From Gonium pectorale (taxonomy: Eukaryota > Chlorophyta > Chlorophyceae > Chlamydomonadales > Volvocaceae): 52,465 nucleotides of DNA. Below are positions 12,001-21,456 of the stretch, piece after piece (position 1 is the first letter of the stretch; each line of letters opens with the position of its first letter). The stretch spans positions 490,020 through 542,484 of the forward strand of contig LSYV01000003.1 in assembly GCA_001584585.1 (NCBI GenBank). Reading direction: 5' to 3'. The position numbers were made by a program, and so were the translations under genes. The notes beneath the pieces are model-generated. The model was not told the DNA's origin and searched no databases. It saw only the letters and a program-made list of their open reading frames with translations.

Positions 12001-15000
12001 ACTTGGTATCACCCGCCAGGAGCCCCGATGGGTACCCGCCGACCACGCCCACCCACCCTGAGGCCGAGTCCGAATCCGTCCTTGACTGCGTCATCCGCTG
12101 CCACCGCGATGCTGCGAGGGGAGGGCGGGGGAGCCCCCGGTGCGGTGCGGTGCGGCCGGCAAGAGATCGGAACCCGGACACACAGGAAGGCGCAAAGAGC
12201 GGCTGAATGAGCTGGGGCTTGGCCAGCACCGCACGGGTCACACGCGACGGGCGAGTAAAACGGGGCTTCGACCAGCCCCGATCCTGCTCCCCGCCCCGAC
12301 CGCGTTCCTGACCCCTTGGCCTACGACCATAGCGACTCCACGGCTACGCCAAGTCCTGCGGCCCGGCAACCTGTGGATGCCCACGTTCTGCTGATTTCTG
12401 GACTGCGTTCAGGTGTGAACGGAAAATGCGAACTCGGGGCAGGTGGGCCCGGGGAGCTCGGGGCCCGGGGCGCAGGCCCAGGGGCCTACCCACCCTGTGC
12501 CCCATGCCACTTTGTACCCGGGCGCCGGACGCGCCGCCTCCCAGCCCCTCTCACCTGTAGTTGGCCTCCGGCTTCAGGCCGGGAACCGTCATCCTGGCCC
12601 TGCCGGAGCCCGGCAGCGACAGGCTGAAGGGCTCGGGTCTGCAGGTGGCCCAGTCAGCAGACCAGGCGCACACGCTGATGCGCCGTGCCAGGTCGTTGGC
12701 GGTGGTGCCGGCCGCCAGGCCGTGGGGCAGCCACACGTCCAGCCGTCGGAAGCTACCGCACGGGGGGCAGGGGCGGAAGGCAGGGCGGGTCAGGAGCTCA
12801 TGAAAACAAAATTCGGCTGGGTGCACCAAACAGCGTGCGCGAGACGCAGCCGTCGGCGTGGGTGGGTTCCTGAAACGGGTCAATGATGTGTGTGACCCGC
12901 GGGTCACCGGCACGGGGGACTTACCTCACGCTGTTCTCGGCGGGGTCGTACGGGGTTCCTTGGCGTATCTTGAACGGAAAACGGAAGTTCCGCAGGCCCG
13001 CAAACATTGTCGACAAATTGACGGTGGTGGGACCAGACATGGGATGATAGCGCGTGCCTTGGGGCAAGATCAGCTTGTACCTGTGGGGCTCGTCGGGCGG
13101 GCGGGGGCCAGTAGGCCGAGTCTGTGAGGACGGCCGGCTCAGATGGTGACCCATGGGTCACACCACGGGCTATAATCCGCAGACATCGTACAGGCCCTAG
13201 CCGCGCGCGACTGAGAGTCGCGTGAGCATGCTGCCGCAGTCGACGGATCGGCGCAATGACGGGCGGCCGCAACAGCACTCCGCCTGCGCGCAGGCCGCTA
13301 CGGGGCTTCACCCGGGGTCATAGCCCCCATGTACACAAAGGCACCAGCGAGGCGCGAGGGCAGCAGCCACCGCCCCACACCAGTCAACAACACTTAAGGC
13401 GTGGTGGCGGACTGCGTGGGGCGGGTACTGGCCGGCTGCCCGCGCTTCCCCGACGGGGGCACCCGCCCCCGCCTCACCCCCCTGCGCTGCTCACCACGTG
13501 TCCACCTGTAGCGCGGCCCCCGGCTCCACCATCGCGCACGTGGCGTTCACGTCCAGGCTGGCGGCGGGGGCCTGTGGGGGAGGGGGCAGGGGCGAGCGCA
13601 GGGGCAGAGGGGGGACAGAGGCACACAGAGAGCGTTGACGGCGCACAGGGCCCTCAAATGGGGGAGAGCGTCCCGACCAGCACACGGTGCGCCGTGCGAG
13701 GCCGTGCGCGGTAGTGCACCCAGGAGGCGATGGCGAATGGCGAGTGACCCCCGGACGAGGCTCAAGCGGATCGCAAGGCCCGCATGCACGCCTCCGCCTT
13801 GGTGAGAGCCTCGCCAAGCATTCCTACCCGCTCTTAACTGGCGTTTGCCATGTTGGTCAACCAACGCGAGGGCACCGCACATACGACCCCACGCAGGCGA
13901 GCACCCTGTCATCACGGCCCTCCCACCACTGACCATACCGGAGTGGTTGCCCAGGGTGCGTCGCTGTAGCACGTGGACAGCTTGAACGGCAGCTGGGGGC
14001 CGTCAGAGGAGCCGGTGCCGCCGCCCGCAGCCGTGTAGGGCCTCAGCTGCGGCGCGGAGAAGAAAGGGCAGCACAGGTTCCTTGTAGAGCCGAAGCAGGG
14101 GGGGAGACAGAGGTGCGGGGTGCGCTTCGGCGCCCCATGCAAGACAGCTTGCGTCGGGGCTGCGCATGAAATTCTCCAGAGCCACGCCGCAAACGCCGGG
14201 GGGGCACGTGGCTTTCACAAGGCGGGACGCACGTGACCAGTCCATTAGTTGGGCAGCTGCGCGGGGAGTATGCCCATACGGCGTCAAACTTCAACGGCTG
14301 GGCCCATGGCCCCATGACCCCATGCCCAATCCCGGCCTCGAGCACGGTACGCCATTGCTGCCTGCCACCGCCCCCTCTTTGGCCATTCCTCCTCGCCGAC
14401 GGCACAACGCCGTGCCACTGAGCAGAGGGTGCATCCCTTGGCGGCCCGCAGGGAGCCAGCTGGCCCACCTCGAGCGCGCTTGCGATGGCCTTGAGGTGCA
14501 CGGGGTTGTTGAATTCCAAGCTGAATTGGCCTGCGGGAGGGCGGCAGCCGTGGCACCGGGCGCAGGCGAGCCGTTCAGGCGTGAACGCCTCGACAGGTAG
14601 CGGTCGGGCGTGGCAGCCAGCATCCTTGGGGTCGACGCATGATCCAAACGTCAAACGTAACTCCCCAGGCAGATGCAGCTCCCCCACAGTGAAAAACGCT
14701 AGCCCAGCCCATCCGTGCTGCAGCTTGTTCGGGCGTTTGCGCCCTCCGCCTCCCGCCCGCCCTCCGGGGGCTCCTCCCGCACCATCCGGAGGGACCTCGG
14801 GCAGCTTGTCGCCGGGGATGCCATGCCTGTAGCTCCATTCCCCACCCGTCAAGGATTGGGCGAGCCGGGAGGTGACGGGGCCCGTGCTCATGTAGAGGCT
14901 ACCGGCGGAGAGCCTGCGGCGCGCCGGGACGCTACCCAGCTGCAGCCTGGCCCCTACGGAGCAGGGAATGCGGGAAGGCTGGGCGGTAGGGAGCGGGAGC

Positions 15001-17545
15001 GGCGCGCACACAGGCTGGCAAACGGGCAAAACCATTTGTAAATCAGAGGTCGTGTGTGTATATAATGGGACCTGCGGTCGGCCGCTCCGCGGCTCCAGGT
15101 GGAATGCAGAGAGCATTTCCACGAGGCGCACTGCTTATGGTGGTGGGGTGTTGGGCGTGAGGCACTGAGGCAGGGCAGCGTGGCGCCCATGCGTGCTGGG
15201 ATTGCGGGTTGCGGTCGAGCAGGGAAGTCTCGGATCGCCTGGCGTCAAGTGCGGTCGAGCGCCTTGTTGGGTGCCTCGGAAGCAGCACGCAGCAGCAGTA
15301 TCACGAGAGCATCGGATGCGAGGGCTGCCACCGGCTCCGACCCTGCGCTTGCTCCGCAACACGCACCGCACACCCTTGTCCACAACCTCAACACGTAGTG
15401 ATGGCAGCCGGGCTTGCCAGTCGCCACACCGCAGCCGCCCCGGTCCCTTCCTGCTAACCTCCTGATCCAGCGCCAGGGCCCGCGTCTGCTTGCGCCCCCC
15501 TCCCCCTCCCTTATAACCCCCTCCACACACACAGTCTGCCAACTCTGACATTCCTCGCTGTGCCCCTCCCCCGCCCCTTCCTGCCGCTCCGCCTGGCGTG
15601 GCTTGCTTTCCCGGTGCTTGTAGGCGAGNNNNNNNNNNNNNNNNNNNNNNNNNNNNNNNNNNNNNNNNNNNNNNNNNNNNNNNNNNNNNNNNNNNNNNNN
15701 NNNNNNNNNNNNNNNNNNNNNNNNNNNNNNNNNNNNNNNNNNNNNNNNNNNNNNNNNNNNNNNNNNNNNNNNNNNNNNNNNNNNNNNNNNNNNNNNNNNN
15801 NNNNNNNNNNNNNNNNNNNNNNNNNNNNNNNNNNNNNNNNNNNNNNNNNNNNNNNNNNNNNNNNNNNNNNNNNNNNNNNNNNNNNNNNNNNNNNNNNNNN
15901 NNNNNNNNNNNNNNNNNNNNNNNNNNNNNNNNNNNNNNNNNNNNNNNNNNNNNNNNNNNNNNNNNNNNNNNNNNNNNNNNNNNNNNNNNNNNNNNNNNNN
16001 NNNNNNNNNNNNNNNNNNNNNNNNNNNNNNNNNNNNNNNNNNNNNNNNNNNNNNNNNNNNNNNNNNNNNNNNNNNNNNNNNNNNNNNNNNNNNNNNNNNN
16101 NNNNNNNNNNNNNNNNNNNNNNNNNNNNNNNNNNNNNNNNNNNNNNNNNNNNNNNNNNNNNNNNNNNNNNNNNNNNNNNNNNNNNNNNNNNNNNNNNNNN
16201 NNNNNNNNNNNNNNNNNNNNNNNNNNNNNNNNNNNNNNNNNNNNNNNNNNNNNNNNNNNNNNNNNNNNNNNNNNNNNNNNNNNNNNNNNNNNNNNNNNNN
16301 NNNNNNNNNNNNNNNNNNNNNNNNNNNNNNNNNNNNNNNNNNNNNNNNNNNNNNNNNNNNNNNNNNNNNNNNNNNNNNNNNNNNNNNNNNNNNNNNNNNN
16401 NNNGCCTCTGGAGCTGGGTCCTACAACGACAACATCATTTTCGCGCTTACGCTCGTCGTATGCGTTTTCCTTTTCAACACAGTCTGCTGTCGTGAACGAC
16501 GGCTCGCCACCCCCTTTCCCCCCTTGCCAGTTGCCACCGCCCGGGGTCGCCACCACATCCGCGCCACTCCCCCGCCCCCGCCCACCGTCATAGCTGGTTA
16601 GCGACGTGTTCCAGACCAGGTTGCATTCCAGGTCGGTGGGCCAGTCCATGTCGGGGTCGAAGCGAGCGACGGTGGTGGTCACCCAGCGGAGCTTGCCGGG
16701 CATGGGGCAGCTGAGGCGGAAGGCGGCCTGAGTGGAGGGGGGGCCGAAAGGAACGCGAGTGTCCCCGAGCACGTGACATGAAAGTGGTGGGTTGGGGCCG
16801 AGAGGGTTGGGATCTGCAACTGCACGTCGACGCCGACATGACGACCAGAAGAACACAGGATCATGCAACTCACAGCAACTGATATTATTGACGCCCCGGC
16901 GCTACCCTCACCCTTTGTCGTGCGGCCCTTGAGTCGAAGTCAGACCCCAGGGCGATGACCGGCCGCGAAAACACGGCCTGAAGGCATGGAATCACGGGCG
17001 GGGAAAGAGGGGCCGGAGGGCGCCATAGCAGCGGAGACAAAACGGCTAGACGACCCCGAGTTCGCTTGGCCGCCCCGCCTTCTGTAGCCGCGCCCGCACA
17101 GGGAAAATCACGGCTGTACCTCCCCGCACCCCCACCAGACACACAGCATGCACAGACATGGACATACATACACGGCTCTCGCAAGGTATGGCAGGACAGT
17201 ACGGCGGCTGCGGCTGCACGTATGGCCGTCAGTGTACGCACGGCGACGCCGGACTGCGCCGGGTCGGCCCATGGTTGGGCGTCGACGGTACGGCACAGAC
17301 GGCCGTTGTTGTTTACCCACCGTCAGCGCCTGCCGTCCATAAACGTAGGGTATTCCCTCAGAAGCCAGTTCCGCCGGAGTGCTCATGACTATAGATAGGG
17401 GCACTTCGCTCATGAAGACGCTCGACTTGGCCTTGGGCGGCGCGCCTTCCACAACCCGCGGCAGTGGCCCCAACGGCACTGCTACCGCCAGCAGAAGGAG
17501 TAACACCACGGGATTGCGCTCGAGGCAACGCGCGCTGCGCAGCAT
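1..17545 (-). CDS. Large secreted alpha-2-macroglobulin-like protein, 3' end outside window, multi-exon
   Basis: Alpha-2-macroglobulins are large secreted or periplasmic proteins built of MG domains that trap proteases. This minus-strand gene starts with a signal peptide exon and runs through about 25 exon-like blocks out of the window. Blocks read in order: 16912-16977, 16586-16727, then the N gap, about 14457-14960, 13930-14042, 13500-13573, 12925-13083, 12553-12755, 11482-11775, 10855-11005, 10020-10200, 9551-9640, 8960-9140, 8450-8600, 7750-7990, 7120-7410, 6030-6550, 5650-5775, 5165-5495, 4810-5025, 4460-4600, 2995-3160, 2585-2752, 1880-2000, 1540-1650, 1220-1315, 957-1151 and 490-770. 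Family signatures include LRWVTTTVARFDP, VVLRTDVAVH, RLVLDRKVVTPGDSVKV, EVTVYAVDQAFLDLLPY and SVPRFVRVGDSF. The layout resembles bacterial YfaS-type proteins more than animal complement. Exon edges are approximate and the gap hides at least one exon. Family call strong, gene model partial. Confidence 0.8.
490..1315 (-). other. Thioester-domain (TED) exons lacking the thioester motif
   Basis: The block at 1220-1315 reads NLTLTAGVGNFPFLTTLYGG then LLAAEEY. After an intron, 957-1151 continues SDEPYAPTAVLWSLLPPLLL NYG. In thioester-bearing relatives this junction reads like PYGC(x)EQ(x)(x)SR(x)(L/V)P(x)L. Here the PY and the L-L-P-x-L-L-L helix are kept, but Cys, Glu and Gln are replaced (PYAPTA, 1127-1144). 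The next block (490-770) holds further helical TED sequence with WALFLVGSQ and WNELETQRVPAWRRALGEQL. Confidence 0.55.
2585..2752 (-). other. A2M domain exon
   Basis: The exon encodes LVVRRRLSLTASVPRFVRVG, then DSFEAGVLVTVGSAPATVTL and TMK before a GTGCGG donor. The P-R-F-x-R-V-G-D core is the hallmark of the A2M domain that directly precedes the thioester domain in the family. It fixes the reading direction and shows that exons at lower coordinates belong to the thioester (TED) region. Confidence 0.65.
4810..5775 (-). other. Central MG exons before the A2M domain
   Basis: Three exon-like blocks read YQMGDRPKLYLENPYANAR (about 5650-5775), then a Val/Ala-rich beta-sandwich block (5165-5495), then SVTVDSPPADSPLEVTVYAV with DQAFLDLLPYELTD (4810-5025). 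In the family this order, a YxxGD...(S/N)P(F/Y)xxAR strand followed by a V-x-V-x-A-V-D-x-A-(F/L)-L-x-L motif, precedes the bait region and the A2M domain. It supports a complete bacterial-type domain order in this algal gene. Confidence 0.65.
6911..7035. repeat. 63-bp tandem duplication in an intron
   Basis: Two nearly identical head-to-tail copies lie at 6911-6973 and 6974-7035, each starting cccgccgcgtcctt and ending cacgctactat. They differ at one position (ttatgcgc versus ttgtgcgc). The repeat falls in the intron between the exons at 7120-7410 and 6030-6550 of the alpha-2-macroglobulin-like gene, so no coding effect is expected. Confidence 0.9.
15629..16403. other. Assembly gap, 775 N
   Basis: A continuous run of N lies inside the alpha-2-macroglobulin-like gene, between the exon at 16586-16727 and the block near 14960. 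At least one exon is probably missing. No coding block was recognised in the 650 bases to its left (14961-15628), which are CT-rich on the minus strand and include repeat-like stretches. Long reading frames spanning the gap are artefacts of translating N. Confidence 0.99.
16586..16727 (-). other. MG-domain exon, alpha-2-macroglobulin-like gene
   Basis: After an acceptor ctcag, the exon encodes AAFRLSCPMPGKLRWVTTT followed by ARFDPDMDWPTDLECN and a WNTSLTSYDGG end. The string W-V-T-T-T-V-A-R-F-D-P-x-x-x-W-P-x-D-L is a conserved N-terminal feature of bacterial-type alpha-2-macroglobulins. The donor ending (GTGGGC after phase 1) points to another exon between 16560 and the assembly gap that I could not define. 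Confidence 0.6.
17321..17545 (-). other. First coding exon of the alpha-2-macroglobulin-like gene, with signal peptide
   Basis: The ATG at 17543-17545 opens a classic secretory signal. A short basic segment (MLRSARCLERN) is followed by a Val/Leu-rich core (PVVLLLLLAVAVPLG) and a small-residue region ending around VVEG. A donor GTGGGT after codon 75 (17320 and below) joins in phase 0 to 16912-16977, which begins AVFSRPVIALGSDFDS. The signal peptide implies secretion or cell-surface delivery of the whole protein. An in-frame upstream ATG at 17638 exists, but it would place 31 residues before the signal and is less likely. Confidence 0.7.
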
Positions 17546-19547
17546 ACTTGGCGTGCTGCTGGCGAGGTTCTGGGGGGAGTTTCGGTGGGTAGGTAAGCCT
17601 GGCGAGCAGCAACAACTCGCGTACGGAGATTCTTTCACAAACGCGCTAACTTACAGCGCTACTTGTGCTAACGTATCGCAACAACAGAGGCAAACGGTTG
17701 ACCGTTCGCGTGTTCTGCATCCCTGCTCCGCAAGAGCCCCGCTCTGACCGCGCACCTGTCAATTAATACGAAAGACAGGGGTTATTATATCTAAAACGCT
17801 AGACGAGGCTTTTCATGCAGCGGGATACTGGATGTTGACAGAGCTGTCAGCCTTGAACATCTCAGAACTCCCCAAGTAGTGAGAGATGATAAAATGACTG
17901 TATTGGCAATCTATTGATAATCTACCACCAAGCCACCGGCTACTGTTTGGCTTCCCTGGCGCCGTACATGCCCGTGCACCTTCTCAAAAGGACGGGATTG
18001 TTTCCCGGTCATGTATACGCCAATAACGCTTGGTAACCACAGGTAACATATGCATGCCGCTTGCGGTGCAGAGCTGACTAACCTTGTCAGCTGGGATGTG
18101 AGAGGTTAGGGCATGTTTACCCTAGCTCACCATACTGCGGTAGCGCTCGTGGTTTGACTCACTTGGCATCGGAGAGTTGGACTGCAGGGCCCCCGAAACA
18201 CAGTTCCGCCTGGCGACTTATGAGGTCATCATCGTCAACAGCAGGTGAGACACGGCTTGGAAGTAGGGGAGACTGCTCTCCTGCTTGAAACACTTGGACA
18301 ACAGGAACTAAGAAACCGCAACGCCAGTGTTGCGCAAGCGGTGACCTGTACGAGCCATATGCATGCCCCTAGTTTGTTGGCTCCCTCCTGCTCTGCGCTT
18401 TCCTTGAGCGTGAGGTATAATCTCACAAAAAAACCTGGTGCTGCATGAGTGAACCTGTGTGGAGCTGGAGCGCAGCTCCTGGGCTAAAAAAGCCGGATAA
18501 GTACTAAAGTGCTGACGATGGTTGCACCTCCTGCTTCGCTGCCACCACAAGTCACAACCTCCGACCCTCAAGGCCGTAACGGCTTACAAATGCCGAAACA
18601 CAGCAAGGTGCTGAAATGTGTAACAACCCAATCCAGCCAAAGCTGGGTTCAGTTTCAGGGCGCATCGCACACCTCAATGGCATAGCAAGACCATCCGCAT
18701 GCCATTCCCCAACAGCGTCCAAGCTGGCCATCATCTAGCCCGGCCCTATTCAGCCCAGGGGAACACGCGGCCCGGTCCAGGAAAGGTGCCCGAACTTGAT
18801 AGCCGTGTGCGTCATGCGGTCCGAACTAATGCAGCCCCGTGGCCGACGCCACGGCGAGCCCGTGTGGGTGTGTTGGGGGTGCCCGTCGCACGCCCAATGG
18901 CCCATCGTCTCAAAATGCCTGCAGGTCGCGGCTCCAACCCAGCGGCTCACCTCCATGGAACGCACACCCCTCCTAACAGAACCCCACCCACGCAACTGCA
19001 GCCCTGCTATGAACAGCTAGCCCCATGCTCTTGTGCTCGCGCGTGGCTGCCCACACACCCCGGCCACCAGCGTAAGCCAGGGGCGCAGCGCCCCGCGTCC
19101 AAGAGGGCGCAGCCGAATCGCCAGAATCCGCGCTGTAGTGGCCGAGCAGCGCAGGTCGGATGGCGCGGAGCCAGCCACGTGCCGTGCAGCTGTCGGCCGG
19201 CTCTCCACGGTCCAACCAACCGATTCTACCTCCCGTGAAATTCGCCGCCCCGCGTATCCGTCTCCGCCTCTTGAGCTGACGACGGGAGCACGACGGGACA
19301 CTGCCAGCGGGCAGCGAGGCCCCCCAGGGCGCTCAGCTCCTAGCGCACCGCACCCAAGTCAGCACCGCGAGGCAAGCGCCCCATTCGTGGAACCCCCGCC
19401 AGCAGCTGCCTCGCGGCAACGGCAGCGGTACCGGCCTCGCCGGACCGCCCCCGTCACCCAGCTGCTACCGCACGCGCCAGTGCTGCGCTGCGTCCAGGCG
19501 CTACACGCCCGCGGCCCGCGTCAGGCCCCACGCAGGTGCGGGTCCGA
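17546..19547. other. Non-coding interval between the TIC20 stop and the alpha-2-macroglobulin start
   Basis: No convincing gene was found. The part nearest 17546 should contain the promoter and 5' UTR of the alpha-2-macroglobulin-like gene. The part nearest 19547 should hold the TIC20 3' UTR. The minus-strand TGTAA at 18584-18588 (TTACA on plus) is a candidate polyadenylation signal of the type used by Chlamydomonas. The segment 17760-18200 is noticeably AT-richer than its surroundings. Short reading frames here look like random GC-rich shadows. Confidence 0.5.
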
Positions 19548-21255
19548 TTAAGCGCCCAGCTGCTCGGCCTGCTCAATCTGCAGGTAGACTCCCTCGGAGA
19601 TGAGCGGGATCTCGCAGTACCAGCCCCTGGGAGGCAGCGGCGGGAAGGACCAGGCCAGGCGCCAACAAGAGGGCGGCAAATGGGGTGCCCGTCAGTACCT
19701 TGCCGCTTCATATGAGCATGGCGCACGTGCGGCGCGAACAAAGATATGCGCGGGCTTATCGGGGTAACCTCGGACGCTGCCAGCCCTCGCGGTCCAACAT
19801 GGCGATGGAGGTGGCAACAGGGGCGCCCTGATGGGGGCGGAGTCCGCATGCGCATTTCCAGATTGTAGTAATGCTACACACATCGTGGCCTTGGGGGCGC
19901 GCCCACGAACCGGGGGAACCGCGGATACGGAGCGCCAACCGCGGATACGGAGCGCCGGCGTATGTTACTATCGTAACCCCTCCTCAGGCCAGCGCCAACG
20001 CACAACACAGATGACCGGCGATGGCAGGAGCCTGGTCCCCCCATGGTTAGGAGTTTCCTCAATACGGGTAAGCATTCCTCCTTGCTTCCCCACCCCCGGT
20101 GTGGTGGCGGAGGCTGTGCTCACAGGAAGCAGAAGAAGAGGCAGTAAATGACGAGCAGGAAGATGAACCAGAACATGAGCGCGTAGAAGAGGTCCGACCA
20201 GGGCGTCCACAGGATGCCGGTGGGCAGGTTCTCCTCCGTCACGATGAGAATCATGGCCACGATGTCCAGCATCACGCCCTGGAGACGAAGAGACGGAGAG
20301 CGGGGGGCGACAGCGACGGGGGGCGGGTAGGATAGGGCGAGCTCCAATGCGGCCGCGACCTCTTTCAATCCCCGCCCACACGCCCCTGCCGGCCTGGTCC
20401 GTGCAACTTCCCGAAAGCCCACATGCCCCATTACGCACCATCATAACGTGGTAGCGTGCCACGTGGGGGATCTTCTTGTTGCGCACGATACCCAGGTACG
20501 TGGCGAAGAAGATGAAGAGCGGTGCGTACTCGTGGATGTTGTACCAGTGCTCAAACGGCTCTGTGTATGTTGGGAGTTGGGGGTCATTCCAGGGAACAGG
20601 AGGTGTAACGGGATAGACTAGACGCTAGCTTCAGCGCTTATGCGGCCCTGGGGCACGCTCGAAACCCCAGCTTTCTGAGACCCTGTCTCCCACCACCCTT
20701 ACCCGAGAAGTACTCAGTCCACACGAAAGCCGGGAAGCGCTCCACAAAATAGACGGTCTTCTCCGTCACATCCACCCAGGGGAGCATGTACAAGATGGCG
20801 CACATGAGCTTCCAGGGCCAGGTCATGGGCCCCTCATTGCGCCCGAACTTCCAGTCCTGCTTCTCCGCGTCCTCCGCCTTGCCCCCGCTTTGGGACGAGG
20901 TTACGACGAGTTTCTGCAAGCGCACACACGCCGTCAGCTAGCGGAACCGTTCTGCCTTTCTCCGCTGTGCCATGCGCACCCGCTGGGTCGGGAGGGTCGC
21001 CCTCCGCAGTAGCGGCGAGACGGGTCCAAGACCTGTGGATCGGGGACGAGGTTGTCAAATTGGAGTGCACCGGCAAGCTGGAAAGCCGTAGAACGCACCG
21101 GTTGTCGACTTTACGCTGGAGACGGCGCATGGCCCGAGCCTCGCCTCTGGCCGCACGCTAGGTAGCCGAGATACTGGTGCGCATAACCGCCGGCTGCCCG
21201 ATGAGCATAATGGCAGGGCCCCGGTAAAAGGGGCCCGCTGGCCTAGACTCTGCAT
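19548..21255 (-). CDS. TIC20: TIC20-family chloroplast inner-envelope protein import channel subunit, 5 exons
   Basis: TIC20 forms part of the protein-conducting channel of the chloroplast inner envelope. Exons by phase: 21115-21255, 20703-20913, 20439-20560, 20124-20278, 19548-19626, giving 235 residues, a usual length for the family. Exon 1 (start MQSLGQRAPFTG, rich in Ser, Arg and Ala, no acids until residue 36) reads as a transit peptide. The body has family landmarks: LMCAILYMLPWVDVTEKTVY, then EPFEHWYNIHEYAPLFIFFA, YLGIVRNKKIPHVARYHVMM, LDIVAMILIVTEENLP and a last helix FWFIFLLVIYCLFFCF, ending YCEIPLISEGVYLQIEQAE. Four membrane segments are visible. The exon 1 donor (GTAAAG after VSS) is inferred from phase and is the weakest join; ATG 21297 is an alternative start in the same frame. 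Confidence 0.82.
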
Positions 21256-21456
21256 AAGGCAGCGCCGCTGTATCCCTGGTCCTAGACCCAAATGCACACA
21301 AGGGTGACGTTCTACCTCAGCCGAAATATAGAACTGGAGATGCGCACCGAGTGCGGGCGCTTGCGTGACGAGCGAGTCACGGCACTATCATAGTCCTCCG
21401 CTTGGGACGCGGATGCCCATACTCGGGGTTTAGATCAATTTCCGCTTTCTCGACGG
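21256..21456. promoter_or_regulatory. Short divergent promoter region, TIC20 / PGM3
   Basis: About 200 bp separate the predicted TIC20 start (minus) from the phosphoacetylglucosamine mutase start (plus), so both promoters and 5' UTRs must fit here. No TATA box or other defined element could be assigned by eye. Confidence 0.5.

Noticed and set aside
15135..16868. Long reading frames spanning the N run on both strands
   Set aside because: They are open only because N codons have no stops. Only 16586-16727 inside them has coding features.
19921..19960. Two 20-bp direct repeats (ccgcggatacggagcgccaa type)
   Set aside because: Only two copies in a TIC20 intron; too short to interpret.
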